DNA from: Tenacibaculum aiptasiae
GTDB taxonomy: Bacteria; Bacteroidota; Bacteroidia; Flavobacteriales; Flavobacteriaceae
NCBI RefSeq assembly: GCF_008806755.1
Contig: NZ_WAAU01000013.1
Span: 83,057-147,056 of the forward strand
Length of the DNA: 64,000 bases
Reading direction: 5' to 3'
Shown here: in pieces, positions 25,737 through 33,777 of the stretch
Numbering within the stretch: the stretch's first letter is position 1
Layout of the letters: the number at the start of each line of letters is the position of its first letter
Notes under the pieces: generated by a model
What the model was told of the DNA's origin: nothing
Databases searched by the model: none
What the model saw: only the letters and a program-made list of their open reading frames with translations
Translations under genes and position numbers: made by a program

Positions 25737-25774
25737 TATGAAACTTCATAAGAAACTATTTATGATGTTTCATA
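25737..25774. other. Long bulged inverted repeat
   Basis: TATGAAAC...GTTTCATA encloses TCATAA...TTATGA, giving a stacked hairpin of about 14 pairs. It has no U-tract. It lies between uvrA and the end of the effector-like gene cluster and could be a weak terminator or an operator. Confidence 0.35.
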
Positions 25775-25869
25775 AATTCATTATACTACATATGTATAAA
25801 TAACCTTTATTAAAAATTACAAAGAGTAAATTAGAAAGGGGGCTTATGATTTATGTAGTGCTTTTCGTA

Positions 25870-27492
25870 TTAATGCTTAGTAGGAAAAGAAGCCGAAATC
25901 ATTAATATATTTGCTGTTTTAGAATATAAAGGGACAGAAATAATTTCTTTAGAGTTATCGCTTTTTATTTTGACTTTAATATCCTTTGAAGGGGTGAATA
26001 ATATTTTATCAATAGTACTATTTACTGAATATTTTGTATATGTATATGAGTCATTAATTTGCGCAAAAGGTATTTTTAAGATGCCAATTGTAGATGGTTC
26101 ATGAATAGTAGAAGAAAAAGAAGCGTTTTTTTTATAATAAATAGTTATGGTAGGTGGATTTGCAACTAATAATCCTGTGATTCTTCCAAAATTACTACTA
26201 TGAGTTAAACTCCCTGAATTGTAAGGAGGAGGACTGATGAAACAAAAACCAGTATTTTTACATTTGGGGTTATTCATAGATTGGTTTATGACGCTTTCAA
26301 AATACCATCCCCAACTTTTATTTGCTGAATTAATTTCCTTTGTTTTTTGTTTGTTTTCGATAAAATTTAATGGTGTTACAGGAATAAAAACGTAACCTTT
26401 ATATTCAATTTTAATGCTTATTAAATTATCTCTTGAATTTATAAAAGAATATGAGTTGTTTGAATTATTGTAGGGAACAAATGTTGGTTTGTTCATGTCG
26501 TTGTTAATATTGTTATTATCAGGAGAGTCTTTAGTTTGGTTTATGTTAATTTCAATAATTCTACTTTTATCATTTAATGAATTTTTAATTTCTGCCATTG
26601 ATATTCCAATTTTAAAAGCTGGAGAGAATTGATAAGTTTTTCCATCAATAGGGTCAAAAGTAATTAACCCCCCATTATTTTTATTAGGGTATCTCAAATT
26701 TTTAATAGAATGTAAAATGAGATTTGAATTGTAACTAAGGTTATTTGCTGTAGTTCTAATACTCCTATATTGATCAATATAACTTATTATATAAGGTAGT
26801 AACTGAGAGCAAGATGCAGGCATTTTAGGTAGAAAAGAATCTAAATTTTCCTCATTCACTATTTGATGAAATAGAAAAGGTTTTTTTTTATTTTCAGAGT
26901 CACTCCATTGGTACCCTATTTTATAAAGAAAAATATAATCTAGTTTATTGTTAATAGATAGTTTGTAAGGCGCTAATATTTTGTTCGCATAGTTTATTTT
27001 TATTCGACTAATAGAATCAAATAGGGTTTCGTAAACTAAAACAATTTTCTCAGCATTTTTTTTTTGCATTAAATATTCTTCTTCAAGGAGAAGTTTATCG
27101 TGAGTGCTTAATTGATATTTAATAGACGTAATTAATTGTTTATAGGCGTTAATAAAATTATCAGAAGATGAAAGTTTTACTGTTCCTTTTGTGGGGTTAG
27201 AAATTACTCTTGAACTAATAAGGTCATACGTTGATTGATTAAAGTTTTGATTAGAATTAAGGTAATTATAAGGGAAACGGTTATGATTAGGATCAATTAG
27301 AGGGAGTAGTGTGTCAGAATTGGTGATTATCCCCTTTTTTCGTAATAATTTGCTCCAGCCTGAAAGACGTCTATTGTAGGAAGACTCATTATTGTTGTTT
27401 AATATTTTGTTTTGTGAAGTTAAATTAAAAGAATTAAAAAAAGAAAATATTATTAAAAACAAAGATGGAAAATAGGCGAGTATTTTAGACAT
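25870..27492 (-). CDS. Exported protein of unknown family, paralogue of the next gene
   Basis: A 540-aa protein with a signal peptide (about residues 5-26, FFNSFNLTSQ). Its body aligns along its length with the 522-aa product of 27566-29134: shared landmarks are NxGGxxTFDPxxG, SxAEIxxxLNxxSRxIE, YKGYxxxPxxP, FxSxPPPxN, a Gxx(N)FG segment and the C-terminal KEIISVP. No catalytic motif or known domain is recognised; the pattern is mostly beta. Relative to the paralogue it gained an export signal and lost the Gly/Ser-rich insert. It is the second gene of a two-gene unit, after a hairpin that should allow only partial read-through. Confidence 0.65.
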   Translation of the reverse strand: MSKILAYFPSLFLIIFSFFNSFNLTSQNKILNNNNESSYNRRLSGWSKLLRKKGIITNSDTLLPLIDPNHNRFPYNYLNSNQNFNQSTYDLISSRVISNPTKGTVKLSSSDNFINAYKQLITSIKYQLSTHDKLLLEEEYLMQKKNAEKIVLVYETLFDSISRIKINYANKILAPYKLSINNKLDYIFLYKIGYQWSDSENKKKPFLFHQIVNEENLDSFLPKMPASCSQLLPYIISYIDQYRSIRTTANNLSYNSNLILHSIKNLRYPNKNNGGLITFDPIDGKTYQFSPAFKIGISMAEIKNSLNDKSRIIEININQTKDSPDNNNINNDMNKPTFVPYNNSNNSYSFINSRDNLISIKIEYKGYVFIPVTPLNFIENKQKTKEINSANKSWGWYFESVINQSMNNPKCKNTGFCFISPPPYNSGSLTHSSNFGRITGLLVANPPTITIYYKKNASFSSTIHEPSTIGILKIPFAQINDSYTYTKYSVNSTIDKILFTPSKDIKVKIKSDNSKEIISVPLYSKTANILMISASFPTKH

Positions 27493-27510
27493 AAAAATAA
27501 TTGAAATTTA

Positions 27511-27536
27511 AAAGGGAGAAATAGAATTCTCCCTTT
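27511..27536 (-). terminator. Intra-operon hairpin terminator
   Basis: Perfect 10-bp stem AAAGGGAGAA/TTCTCCCTTT with a 6-nt loop and a short U-rich 3' side on the minus strand. It lies 30 nt after the stop of the first paralogue and 19 nt before the start of the second, so it probably attenuates expression of the second. Confidence 0.6.
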
Positions 27537-27565
27537 TTGAAACTATTTAAAGAAAACTAAGTTAA

Positions 27566-29134
27566 TTATTCACTTTTTCCTGATACTCCAGGGTTTGTAA
27601 TAGCTCCAGCGATTACAAAACCTTGTTTTTGAAATTCAGGAACAGATATTATTTCTTTAGAAGGTTCGAAAGTTAATGTGAATTCAGAATTATTAGCACC
27701 CTTTTCATATCTTCCTCCAGAGGCACCAGCACTAAAGCTTCCTAAAGATATAAAACCAAATAATTTTAAATTACCTGAGGTTTTAGTGCTCCAAGCTTCT
27801 TTAAAACTATTGAAATCAGCATTTTTATATTTAATAATTATTGTTGGGTAGTTACTAATAATAAAGTTATTCATCCAGCCAAAGTTACCTCCTTCTCTAA
27901 AATCTTTAAAGTTGAAAGGAGGAGGAGTGCTAGATGCAAATTTAAACCCACTAACATTTTTTCCTTGATTTTCATATGCTTGTCGAATAATAGAACCATT
28001 ATACCAGCCAGTGTTAATATCTTGTTGCCATGCTTGTGGACTTATAGGAAGGATTGAATAACCCTTATATTGCACAGTAATTTCGGCGTCTTTACTAGTG
28101 CCTTGAAATGTAGACATGTCATAAGAAAATTGTGTTCCTAAAGAAAATTTAAGCCATGAACCAACAGAAAAACCTGTGCTACCATTAATACTAACATTAA
28201 GGTTTGAACCTGATGATTCTGATGTTGTCATCTTAAATTCAATAACTCTAGAATCGTTATTAAGGTCATTTTGAATTTCTGCTATTGATTTATTAAGATT
28301 CCAACCTGTTCTAAAATTATCATCAATGTTTCCTGTAACTGGATCAAATGTTTTCATACCTCCATTTTTTTTATTTGGAGCTTGAGTGTTTTTAATTGCT
28401 TGAGCTACTGTCCAAGAACCGTTTTGCATTTGGGTTTGAAGTGCATTTACTGGAGCAGTCATATTTAAATAAATAGAAACATCATTAATTACTTGGTCAG
28501 ATGAGCCAGGTCTATTAGGTAGTAAATCTTTAAGGTTCCTTGCTGATGACATTTCATCGTAAGTTAAAGGTGGTTTATTGGCAACTTGAGTACCGCTCCA
28601 TTGTGATCCTAAAACATAACTGATAATGTAGTCATATTTTGTAGATACTCCCCATGCTCCAACAACTTCTTTAGCTTCTTTTATTTGATTGTCAGTTATT
28701 TCTCCATAAGTTGTTTGATAATCTTGAACTATAGTTGCTTGTTGAGCTTGAGCGTTTCCTTGTACTTTATTTAATTTAATAGTATCTTCATTATTTAAAG
28801 AATATTCAATACCGCTTAAAACTTGGATATAATTGTTAGGGAATGAACCAGCAGTTGAAAGAGCGGCTGAAGGGTTTACATGTCCTGGCGAAACATTACC
28901 AGTTAAAATATCATATGTTCCTCTATTAAAAATATTATTTAAATTTTGCCAATTGTATAAGAAGCCACCTTGGGCAGGAAATTGAATAGGGTACACATAG
29001 TCATTTATAATTCCTTTTACAGCATTTTGAGTTTGTTCTTGTAATACTTCATAGTATTTACTTTGGACTTTTTCATTGTCATTGGCTGAGGTTACTTGAG
29101 CATCAATAACAGGATTGTCTATTAAGTTATTCAT
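27566..29134 (-). CDS. Protein of unknown family without signal peptide, paralogue pair
   Basis: A 522-aa protein without an export signal (it starts MNNLIDNPVIDAQ). The N-terminal half is helical (residues 1-150, many Gln/Asn). The C-terminal half is beta-rich, with an amphipathic Gly/Ser segment (residues 300-350: VSINGSTGFSVGSWLKFSLG) that looks like strands able to insert in a membrane, a FNFKDFREGGNFGW segment and a KEIISVPEF end. This architecture is compatible with a beta pore-forming protein, but that is inference and I recognise no family. It is preceded by a promoter carrying three LytTR-type direct repeats and lies downstream of a LytTR two-component system, so expression should depend on that system. 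Confidence 0.6.
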   Translation of the reverse strand: MNNLIDNPVIDAQVTSANDNEKVQSKYYEVLQEQTQNAVKGIINDYVYPIQFPAQGGFLYNWQNLNNIFNRGTYDILTGNVSPGHVNPSAALSTAGSFPNNYIQVLSGIEYSLNNEDTIKLNKVQGNAQAQQATIVQDYQTTYGEITDNQIKEAKEVVGAWGVSTKYDYIISYVLGSQWSGTQVANKPPLTYDEMSSARNLKDLLPNRPGSSDQVINDVSIYLNMTAPVNALQTQMQNGSWTVAQAIKNTQAPNKKNGGMKTFDPVTGNIDDNFRTGWNLNKSIAEIQNDLNNDSRVIEFKMTTSESSGSNLNVSINGSTGFSVGSWLKFSLGTQFSYDMSTFQGTSKDAEITVQYKGYSILPISPQAWQQDINTGWYNGSIIRQAYENQGKNVSGFKFASSTPPPFNFKDFREGGNFGWMNNFIISNYPTIIIKYKNADFNSFKEAWSTKTSGNLKLFGFISLGSFSAGASGGRYEKGANNSEFTLTFEPSKEIISVPEFQKQGFVIAGAITNPGVSGKSE

Positions 29135-29253
29135 AATTTGATTAGTTAAAAATTCCTACTCATATGGCTTTTCGGGGGACGCCTCGTTTTTTTAAGTAGT
29201 TTCTGTCTCTACTTTAGAAAACTAATTTTATAGCGCTATTTCGTCTTCTGATA

Positions 29254-29341
29254 TAAAGTTACTTTTTATAGAAAGAAGGATTTTTAAATAATGTTGTGAA
29301 TTCTTTTTTTTGTGTTGTGAGTGTGATGTAATGTGTTGTGA
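29254..29341 (-). promoter_or_regulatory. Promoter with three 21-bp-spaced LytTR-type repeats
   Basis: Reading on the minus strand, TCACAACA occurs exactly three times at 29341-29334, 29320-29313 and 29299-29292, each 21 bp apart. After 23 nt comes AAAAAGTAACTTTAT, whose TAACTTTA (29261-29254) is one change from the TAnnTTTG box. The start codon is about 110 nt further on. The same element arrangement appears at 33643-33708. The remaining DNA of this 405-nt gap holds only the terminator at 29468-29504. Confidence 0.75.
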
Positions 29342-29467
29342 AAAAGGTTTTTATGTGTTTTGGTTTAAGTTTTTTATTATGAAATATAACATTTTGAATT
29401 GTTTTATTTAACTGTTAGATAACTCTAGTAAAGAAGTAGTTCGCATATAAAAAATAACTTGTTAAAG

Positions 29468-29504
29468 AAACCGAATTTCTAATTAAAAACTAGAGATTCG
29501 GTTT
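29468..29504 (-). terminator. Terminator of the four-gene unit
   Basis: A 14-bp stem AAACCGAATTTCTA/TAGAGATTCGGTTT (one wobble) with a 9-nt loop lies 36 nt after the stop of the GH18 gene. It ends the unit that starts at 33602. Confidence 0.7.
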
Positions 29505-29539
29505 TGATATTTCTATATTTTAAGAAAAAAATAGATGCT

Positions 29540-30388
29540 TTAAATACTGATGTTGACTTTAGAGTCTTGTAGTGTTTTTGACATTGCTAATCCCCATTGT
29601 CCATTTATATCGCTATCTATTTTCCATCCCATTACACCTCCAAATTCTATTTTATTATCGGTGGCTTTGCTTAATATAATTTCAAGTTTTTCAGTAGGAA
29701 TATATCCAGTATTGTTTACATCGTTTGGAGTAATTGGTTTACCCAAAATTAATTTATGAGCTGGTATTTCCTGATTGGTAATACTTAATATAGAAGTTGG
29801 ATTTTGTATGGAGCTATACTGAATTTCAAATAAAGAACTATAATCTTCATAAGACTGATATTCCCAATTTCCTTGGTTATAATATTGAATATTATAATAG
29901 TCAATTATCCCATTAGTTTTTCTTTCTATTTCACTATAACCTCCATTAAACATAAAGTATGGTGCTTGTGGTGCATGGGAAATTTGTAATGGATAGTTCT
30001 TTTCCATGCTAGTTTTGTTTACCGCTATTGTTACATCAACTAACCATTGAATAGTTTGAGAATCCATTAAAATATTTTCTATGTCTAAATCGATTCCATC
30101 AAATTGATGTTGGATAGCAAAATTAGCAAGATCTGAACCATATATTTTTGGGTCAAAATTAAGAGGATTCAAATATTCGCCTCCAGCAGAAAGAATACAT
30201 TTTTTATCTTTACTTTTTAAAAAACTAATAATTTCAGGAGAATTTACAACAGCTTCAGCTGCTCCAATTACTCCTTTTTTAGGGTCTTGCCAGAATGAAA
30301 ATAATATATCTGTGTACCCTTTATATTTACTTTTTACATCGGTAAGTGTAATCCAATTGCTAAAATAGCCAACTACTTTTTTTGTCAT
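29540..30388 (-). CDS. GH18 family glycosidase (chitinase-like)
   Basis: A 282-aa TIM-barrel enzyme of glycoside hydrolase family 18. Strand 1 is VVGYFSNW, strand 3 ends KCILSAGG, and the catalytic DxxDxDxE motif is complete as DGIDLDIE (D97 to E104, E104 the acid/base). Later features include YYNIQYYN and GGVMGWKIDSD, with the Trp that closes the substrate cleft. GH18 enzymes use a substrate-assisted mechanism on N-acetylglucosamine polymers. There is no signal peptide, no sorting domain and no chitin-binding module, which is unusual for a nutritional chitinase. It is the last gene of a four-gene operon with a lectin-like protein and an FAD oxidoreductase. Confidence 0.88.
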   Translation of the reverse strand: MTKKVVGYFSNWITLTDVKSKYKGYTDILFSFWQDPKKGVIGAAEAVVNSPEIISFLKSKDKKCILSAGGEYLNPLNFDPKIYGSDLANFAIQHQFDGIDLDIENILMDSQTIQWLVDVTIAVNKTSMEKNYPLQISHAPQAPYFMFNGGYSEIERKTNGIIDYYNIQYYNQGNWEYQSYEDYSSLFEIQYSSIQNPTSILSITNQEIPAHKLILGKPITPNDVNNTGYIPTEKLEIILSKATDNKIEFGGVMGWKIDSDINGQWGLAMSKTLQDSKVNISI

Positions 30389-30407
30389 AATGTTTTGTGT
30401 TATAGAG

Positions 30408-32069
30408 TTAAATAATAGTTTTACGTGTTCTAAAATGATTATAAGGGTCTTTAGATTCGTTTTCTTTTATTTCTATTAAGCGTTTGTAACTTTTATCAAA
30501 GTATGTTTTGGTAGGAATTGAACTATCTTTGAAACTAATAAAAGCTCCAGAGGTATTTGGAATGTCAAAACCTCTACTTGCTTCAATCCAATCTAAAGCA
30601 CGATTTGTTCTATCATAGGCAAAATTGTCTTGAAACTCTTCTTTTTCTTCAGTTTCTGTATTCCACCAGCACTGATATTGTATGGTGTATAGCTTGTCTT
30701 TGTATGGGAATGCGCTATTTGTTTCTTCAGCTTTTTGTGTATAGAAATCTCCCACTATAGCTCCTAAAGTAACATAGTTAAATAAGCCTAAAGCTCTATT
30801 ACCATCTAATATTAAACTTGATGTTAAGCTTTTTAAAAGTTGTTGATATCCATTTTTATTATTGTAATCTAATCCATTTTTATCAACTAAACGAGAAGTG
30901 ATTTTATGTGGAGCAGGTAAATCTTCATCAGGTTGTAAAGGAGTTCCCTGAAGTAAGTTTAGCTTGCTTAAAATTTTAGAATGAGATTCTCTGTCCCAAT
31001 TGCTCATTAAATTTTTACCATAATTATTTTTATGATGAAAATCGGCGCCAGTAGCTGGTTCAATAGTAAATTGATAATTTGCTAGAACTCCTGTGAAATT
31101 TTTATTTATAGCATCAGTTAAACTAGCTTCATCTCCTTCCCAGTACCCATAAAACACACAATTATGAGCTATGGTTTCAGTATCAATTGGTGTATTGTTA
31201 TCCCATGATCTTCCGTTTATTTTTAAATTAGTACCAGTTAGTCTAGGAGTATTTTCTGAAGTAATTAATTCTTCCCATTTTTTCAATACTTGAATAGTAG
31301 GAACATTTTCTTCTATTAAATCAGGGTTTTGATCTGAATAAGGATTCCATTCAATTTCAAAACGATGTAAAATTTTTGGTAATGGAAATGTTTGAATACG
31401 TAATTCAGTAACAATGCCATAACTCATACCACCACCTCCTCTAAGTGCCCAAAGTAAGTCAGGTATAGAACCTGTTTCTGGATTTGCGTTTAGGTTTACT
31501 AATTTACCATTTCCAAGTAGGATAGTAGCTCCAACTAAATGTTCGCAACACATTCCCATTTTTCGAGTCCATGGTCCCCAACCACCTCCCATGGTAAATC
31601 CAGCAATTCCTACAGTTGCGCAAGTTCCATGAGGTATCATAACATTATTATCGGCCAAAATTGAGGTAAGTGACTCAAATCTAATTCCAGGACCTATTTT
31701 AGCTATTTTAGTATTGGGATCTATAGATACACGATTCATTTTTGAAACATCAATTAATACAACGTTGGTTCCATTACATTCTCCCTCATGATCGTGTCCA
31801 CCAGCTCTAACTTTTATAGGAAGTTTGTTTTTGATAGCTGTGTTGTATGTAGCTTCAATATCAGAAGCTGTTTCGCAATAGACTATAACAAATGGGTTAA
31901 ATTGTAAACGTCTATTAAAAATTTGACTTTTTAAATTATGTTCGTATACATTTTCTAAATCTCCCCAATTGGTAGAAATAGTTACAGTTGAAGGAATAAT
32001 TTTATTTAGTTCTTTTAAAAAAGAATCGATTTGTTCTTTTAACTGTATTGTAATTGTTGGTTGCATCAT
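30408..32069 (-). CDS. Berberine-bridge-type FAD-linked oxidoreductase
   Basis: A 553-aa enzyme of the FAD_binding_4/BBE family. The PP-loop region contains KVRAGGHDHEG, with H92 in the position of the 8-alpha-histidyl flavin link, and GTCATVGIAGFTMGGGWG, with C150 in the position of the 6-S-cysteinyl link, so a bicovalent FAD is predicted. The C-terminal BBE segment has YKRLIEIKENESKDPYNHFR, the typical DPxNxFR end. Such enzymes oxidise alcohols, sugars or other small molecules with O2, often making H2O2. It has no signal peptide. Spacing to its neighbours is 22 and 19 nt, so it is in the operon. Confidence 0.88.
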   Translation of the reverse strand: MMQPTITIQLKEQIDSFLKELNKIIPSTVTISTNWGDLENVYEHNLKSQIFNRRLQFNPFVIVYCETASDIEATYNTAIKNKLPIKVRAGGHDHEGECNGTNVVLIDVSKMNRVSIDPNTKIAKIGPGIRFESLTSILADNNVMIPHGTCATVGIAGFTMGGGWGPWTRKMGMCCEHLVGATILLGNGKLVNLNANPETGSIPDLLWALRGGGGMSYGIVTELRIQTFPLPKILHRFEIEWNPYSDQNPDLIEENVPTIQVLKKWEELITSENTPRLTGTNLKINGRSWDNNTPIDTETIAHNCVFYGYWEGDEASLTDAINKNFTGVLANYQFTIEPATGADFHHKNNYGKNLMSNWDRESHSKILSKLNLLQGTPLQPDEDLPAPHKITSRLVDKNGLDYNNKNGYQQLLKSLTSSLILDGNRALGLFNYVTLGAIVGDFYTQKAEETNSAFPYKDKLYTIQYQCWWNTETEEKEEFQDNFAYDRTNRALDWIEASRGFDIPNTSGAFISFKDSSIPTKTYFDKSYKRLIEIKENESKDPYNHFRTRKTII

Positions 32070-32091
32070 AATAATTAATTTTATTTAGAAT

Positions 32092-32511
32092 TTATTCTAT
32101 AACCCAATACAGTTCTGTATCACTGTGATTATATTCTCGTAGTCCAATTCCTTGATGATTTTTTGAATTACCATATACATAAAGTAATCCTTGGTTTTTA
32201 GTGTTGCAACTAATAAAGTATACATTAGAATCTTGACCTTTTACATGTTGAAAATTAAAAACTTGATCAACATCATTAGGATGGTTATTAGATGTTTCTA
32301 GTCTATTATTGTTAGGGTAACTTTCAGCTACCTTAGCACCTTGGTTTTTAGTGTTTATAGTTATCTTAGAGTCAATTATAGTCCATTTTTGATCCTGATT
32401 TTCTGGATCGTAAGTGTTCATGGCTATTTCTTCATTCTTAGTGCTTGGAAAAGCTTCCCAACAATAATTGGTATCATTAAAAGCTTTAATAATTAAATTT
32501 GTTGTTTTCAT
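32092..32511 (-). CDS. Ricin-type beta-trefoil lectin-like protein
   Basis: A 139-aa protein with three beta-trefoil-like repeats of about 45 residues. The ricin QxW signature is present as DQKWTI (about residue 40) and in weakened form as QVFNFQ and ELYWVI. It has no signal peptide and is a free-standing single domain. Such domains bind sugars and often target toxins or glycosidases to glycans. It lies 11 nt after the tandem-repeat gene and 22 nt before the oxidoreductase gene. Confidence 0.72.
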   Translation of the reverse strand: MKTTNLIIKAFNDTNYCWEAFPSTKNEEIAMNTYDPENQDQKWTIIDSKITINTKNQGAKVAESYPNNNRLETSNNHPNDVDQVFNFQHVKGQDSNVYFISCNTKNQGLLYVYGNSKNHQGIGLREYNHSDTELYWVIE

Positions 32512-32522
32512 TTTTCTATAAT

Positions 32523-33602
32523 TTATTGATTAATTTCTTCTAATATCATAGGAAGTAGTTCTTCCAGATTTGCTCCACTTTTTTTAATATCAACTTTATT
32601 AATGCTCATTTCATTTGGATTTAAAATTGATTTGAAAAGAAAAGGAGCTGTTGATATTCCAATTCCTACGGCAAGTATTCCTCCTCCTAATAAAGGAAGG
32701 TTTATACCTTTCATTTCTTTTCCTCCTAACCACCAATTATTTTGTAAACCGATATTTGACCCTTGTCCAATGACTACATTTGAGATTTGGTATTTTTTAC
32801 CATCAATACTAAATCTTAAATTACCTTTTATAGCAAAATTTAATTCACTTGGTTTTTTATCTGTAGTAAATGAAGCAATGGTACTACCTTTTCCTATATT
32901 GTTATTGAACCATTTTGCAGGTGTTTGGCTTTTATGTCTTCCAGCTTTTACAGTAATTATACCTTTTCCATTTTTTATTGATGAAGTCACTTCTTTATAT
33001 GGTTGTCCAATTGTAACAATAGCACTGGAAGTATTGAATTCGAAGGTTTCAAATTTTGAATCTGGGATGGTTAAGATGAATTCATTATCTTGACTTCCAG
33101 AAAGTTGACTGACACATTTTATTTTAAAAGAGTTGCTGCCTGATGGATCTAGGTAAAGCTGATCTTCTAATTTGGTATTTTCATTTATAATTTCACCTCC
33201 TTTGTTATCACTTTTAGCTTCTATGCTTTTTGAGCAAAGGTGCCAGTTGTTAGTAGAAGAGTAATGCCCTTGACCAAGACATACTTCAAATTCATCTTGA
33301 TTAATATACAAGGTGCCTTCTACAGCAAAATTTAATTTAGAAGGAGAGTTACTTCCTCTAGCAGTATGAATCATATGCTGCGTGTTTTCTCCTACAAAAT
33401 TTTTATAAAATTTAGCTGGCTTTTCATCACCATGTCTATCAGCCTTAATTGTAATTGTTAGTGTGTTGTTGTTGGTTTTAACGGAAATGTCTCCCCAGTT
33501 TTTTTCATCACCTATAGAATGTTTTTTAGCTTTGAAGTCGAGTTTAGTTAATGCAATATCTGCGTTATAAACAAATTTAAAATCGTTAGTACTTTTTCCC
33601 AT
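32523..33602 (-). CDS. Tandem-repeat protein of unknown family with C-terminal hydrophobic segment
   Basis: A 359-aa protein containing the same domain of about 110 residues twice (about 15-128 and 178-296). Aligned landmarks are TITIKADRH/IITVKAGRH, KPAKFYKNFVG/TPAKWFNNNIG, PSKLNFAVEGTLYI/PSELNFAIKGNLRF and LGQGHYSSTNNWHL/IGQGSNIGLQNNWWL. After repeat 2 a Gly-rich hydrophobic stretch (LPLLGGGILAVGIGISTAPF, about 300-322) could cross a membrane, followed by a polar tail. There is no signal peptide. I do not recognise the domain; its beta-rich, tryptophan-containing look suits a glycan- or lipid-binding fold. It is the first gene of the operon and has the LytTR-type promoter. Confidence 0.65.
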   Translation of the reverse strand: MGKSTNDFKFVYNADIALTKLDFKAKKHSIGDEKNWGDISVKTNNNTLTITIKADRHGDEKPAKFYKNFVGENTQHMIHTARGSNSPSKLNFAVEGTLYINQDEFEVCLGQGHYSSTNNWHLCSKSIEAKSDNKGGEIINENTKLEDQLYLDPSGSNSFKIKCVSQLSGSQDNEFILTIPDSKFETFEFNTSSAIVTIGQPYKEVTSSIKNGKGIITVKAGRHKSQTPAKWFNNNIGKGSTIASFTTDKKPSELNFAIKGNLRFSIDGKKYQISNVVIGQGSNIGLQNNWWLGGKEMKGINLPLLGGGILAVGIGISTAPFLFKSILNPNEMSINKVDIKKSGANLEELLPMILEEINQ

Positions 33603-33642
33603 GATTAGTTATTTTAGTTATACTTATTTGTAATTTTAGTGA

Positions 33643-33708
33643 TAAAGTTACTTTTTAAATAGGCTGTATTTTACAGATATGTTGTGAACACTTTTTTTTA
33701 TGTAGTGG
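33643..33708 (-). promoter_or_regulatory. Promoter with two 21-bp-spaced LytTR-type repeats
   Basis: On the minus strand CCACTACA (33708-33701) and TCACAACA (33687-33680) lie exactly 21 bp apart. A 22-nt gap leads to AAAAAGTAACTTTAT, identical over 15 bases to the core of the promoter at 29254-29341, with TAACTTTA at 33650-33643. The first gene starts about 40 nt further on. It sits between the response regulator gene and the four-gene operon. Confidence 0.75.
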
Positions 33709-33710
33709 CA

Positions 33711-33745
33711 CAAAAAAAATGACGTATAAAAATTATACATCATTT
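33711..33745 (-). terminator. Terminator of the kinase-regulator unit
   Basis: A 13-bp stem AAATGACGTATAA/TTATACATCATTT (one wobble), loop AAA, running into eight U on the minus strand. It lies 32 nt after the response regulator stop and just ahead of the repeats that control the next operon, so the two units are separately transcribed. Confidence 0.8.
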
Positions 33746-33777
33746 GAGTTTGGTTAGTTAGGTTTATGTTTAAATGC

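Noticed and set aside
29540..30388. GH18 gene as part of a chitin-utilisation locus
   Set aside because: No SusC/SusD pair, GH20, chitin-binding module or signal peptide nearby; the operon partners point elsewhere.
32602..33093. 163-aa frame antisense to the tandem-repeat gene
   Set aside because: Long but fully antisense to a gene with internal repeat structure and an operon position; hydrophobic, Pro/Phe-rich translation typical of antisense AT-rich DNA.
32523..33602. Assigning the tandem-repeat protein to aerolysin, aegerolysin or insecticidal toxin families
   Set aside because: Some general resemblance in Trp/Gly pattern, but no diagnostic motif could be matched; naming a family would be guesswork.
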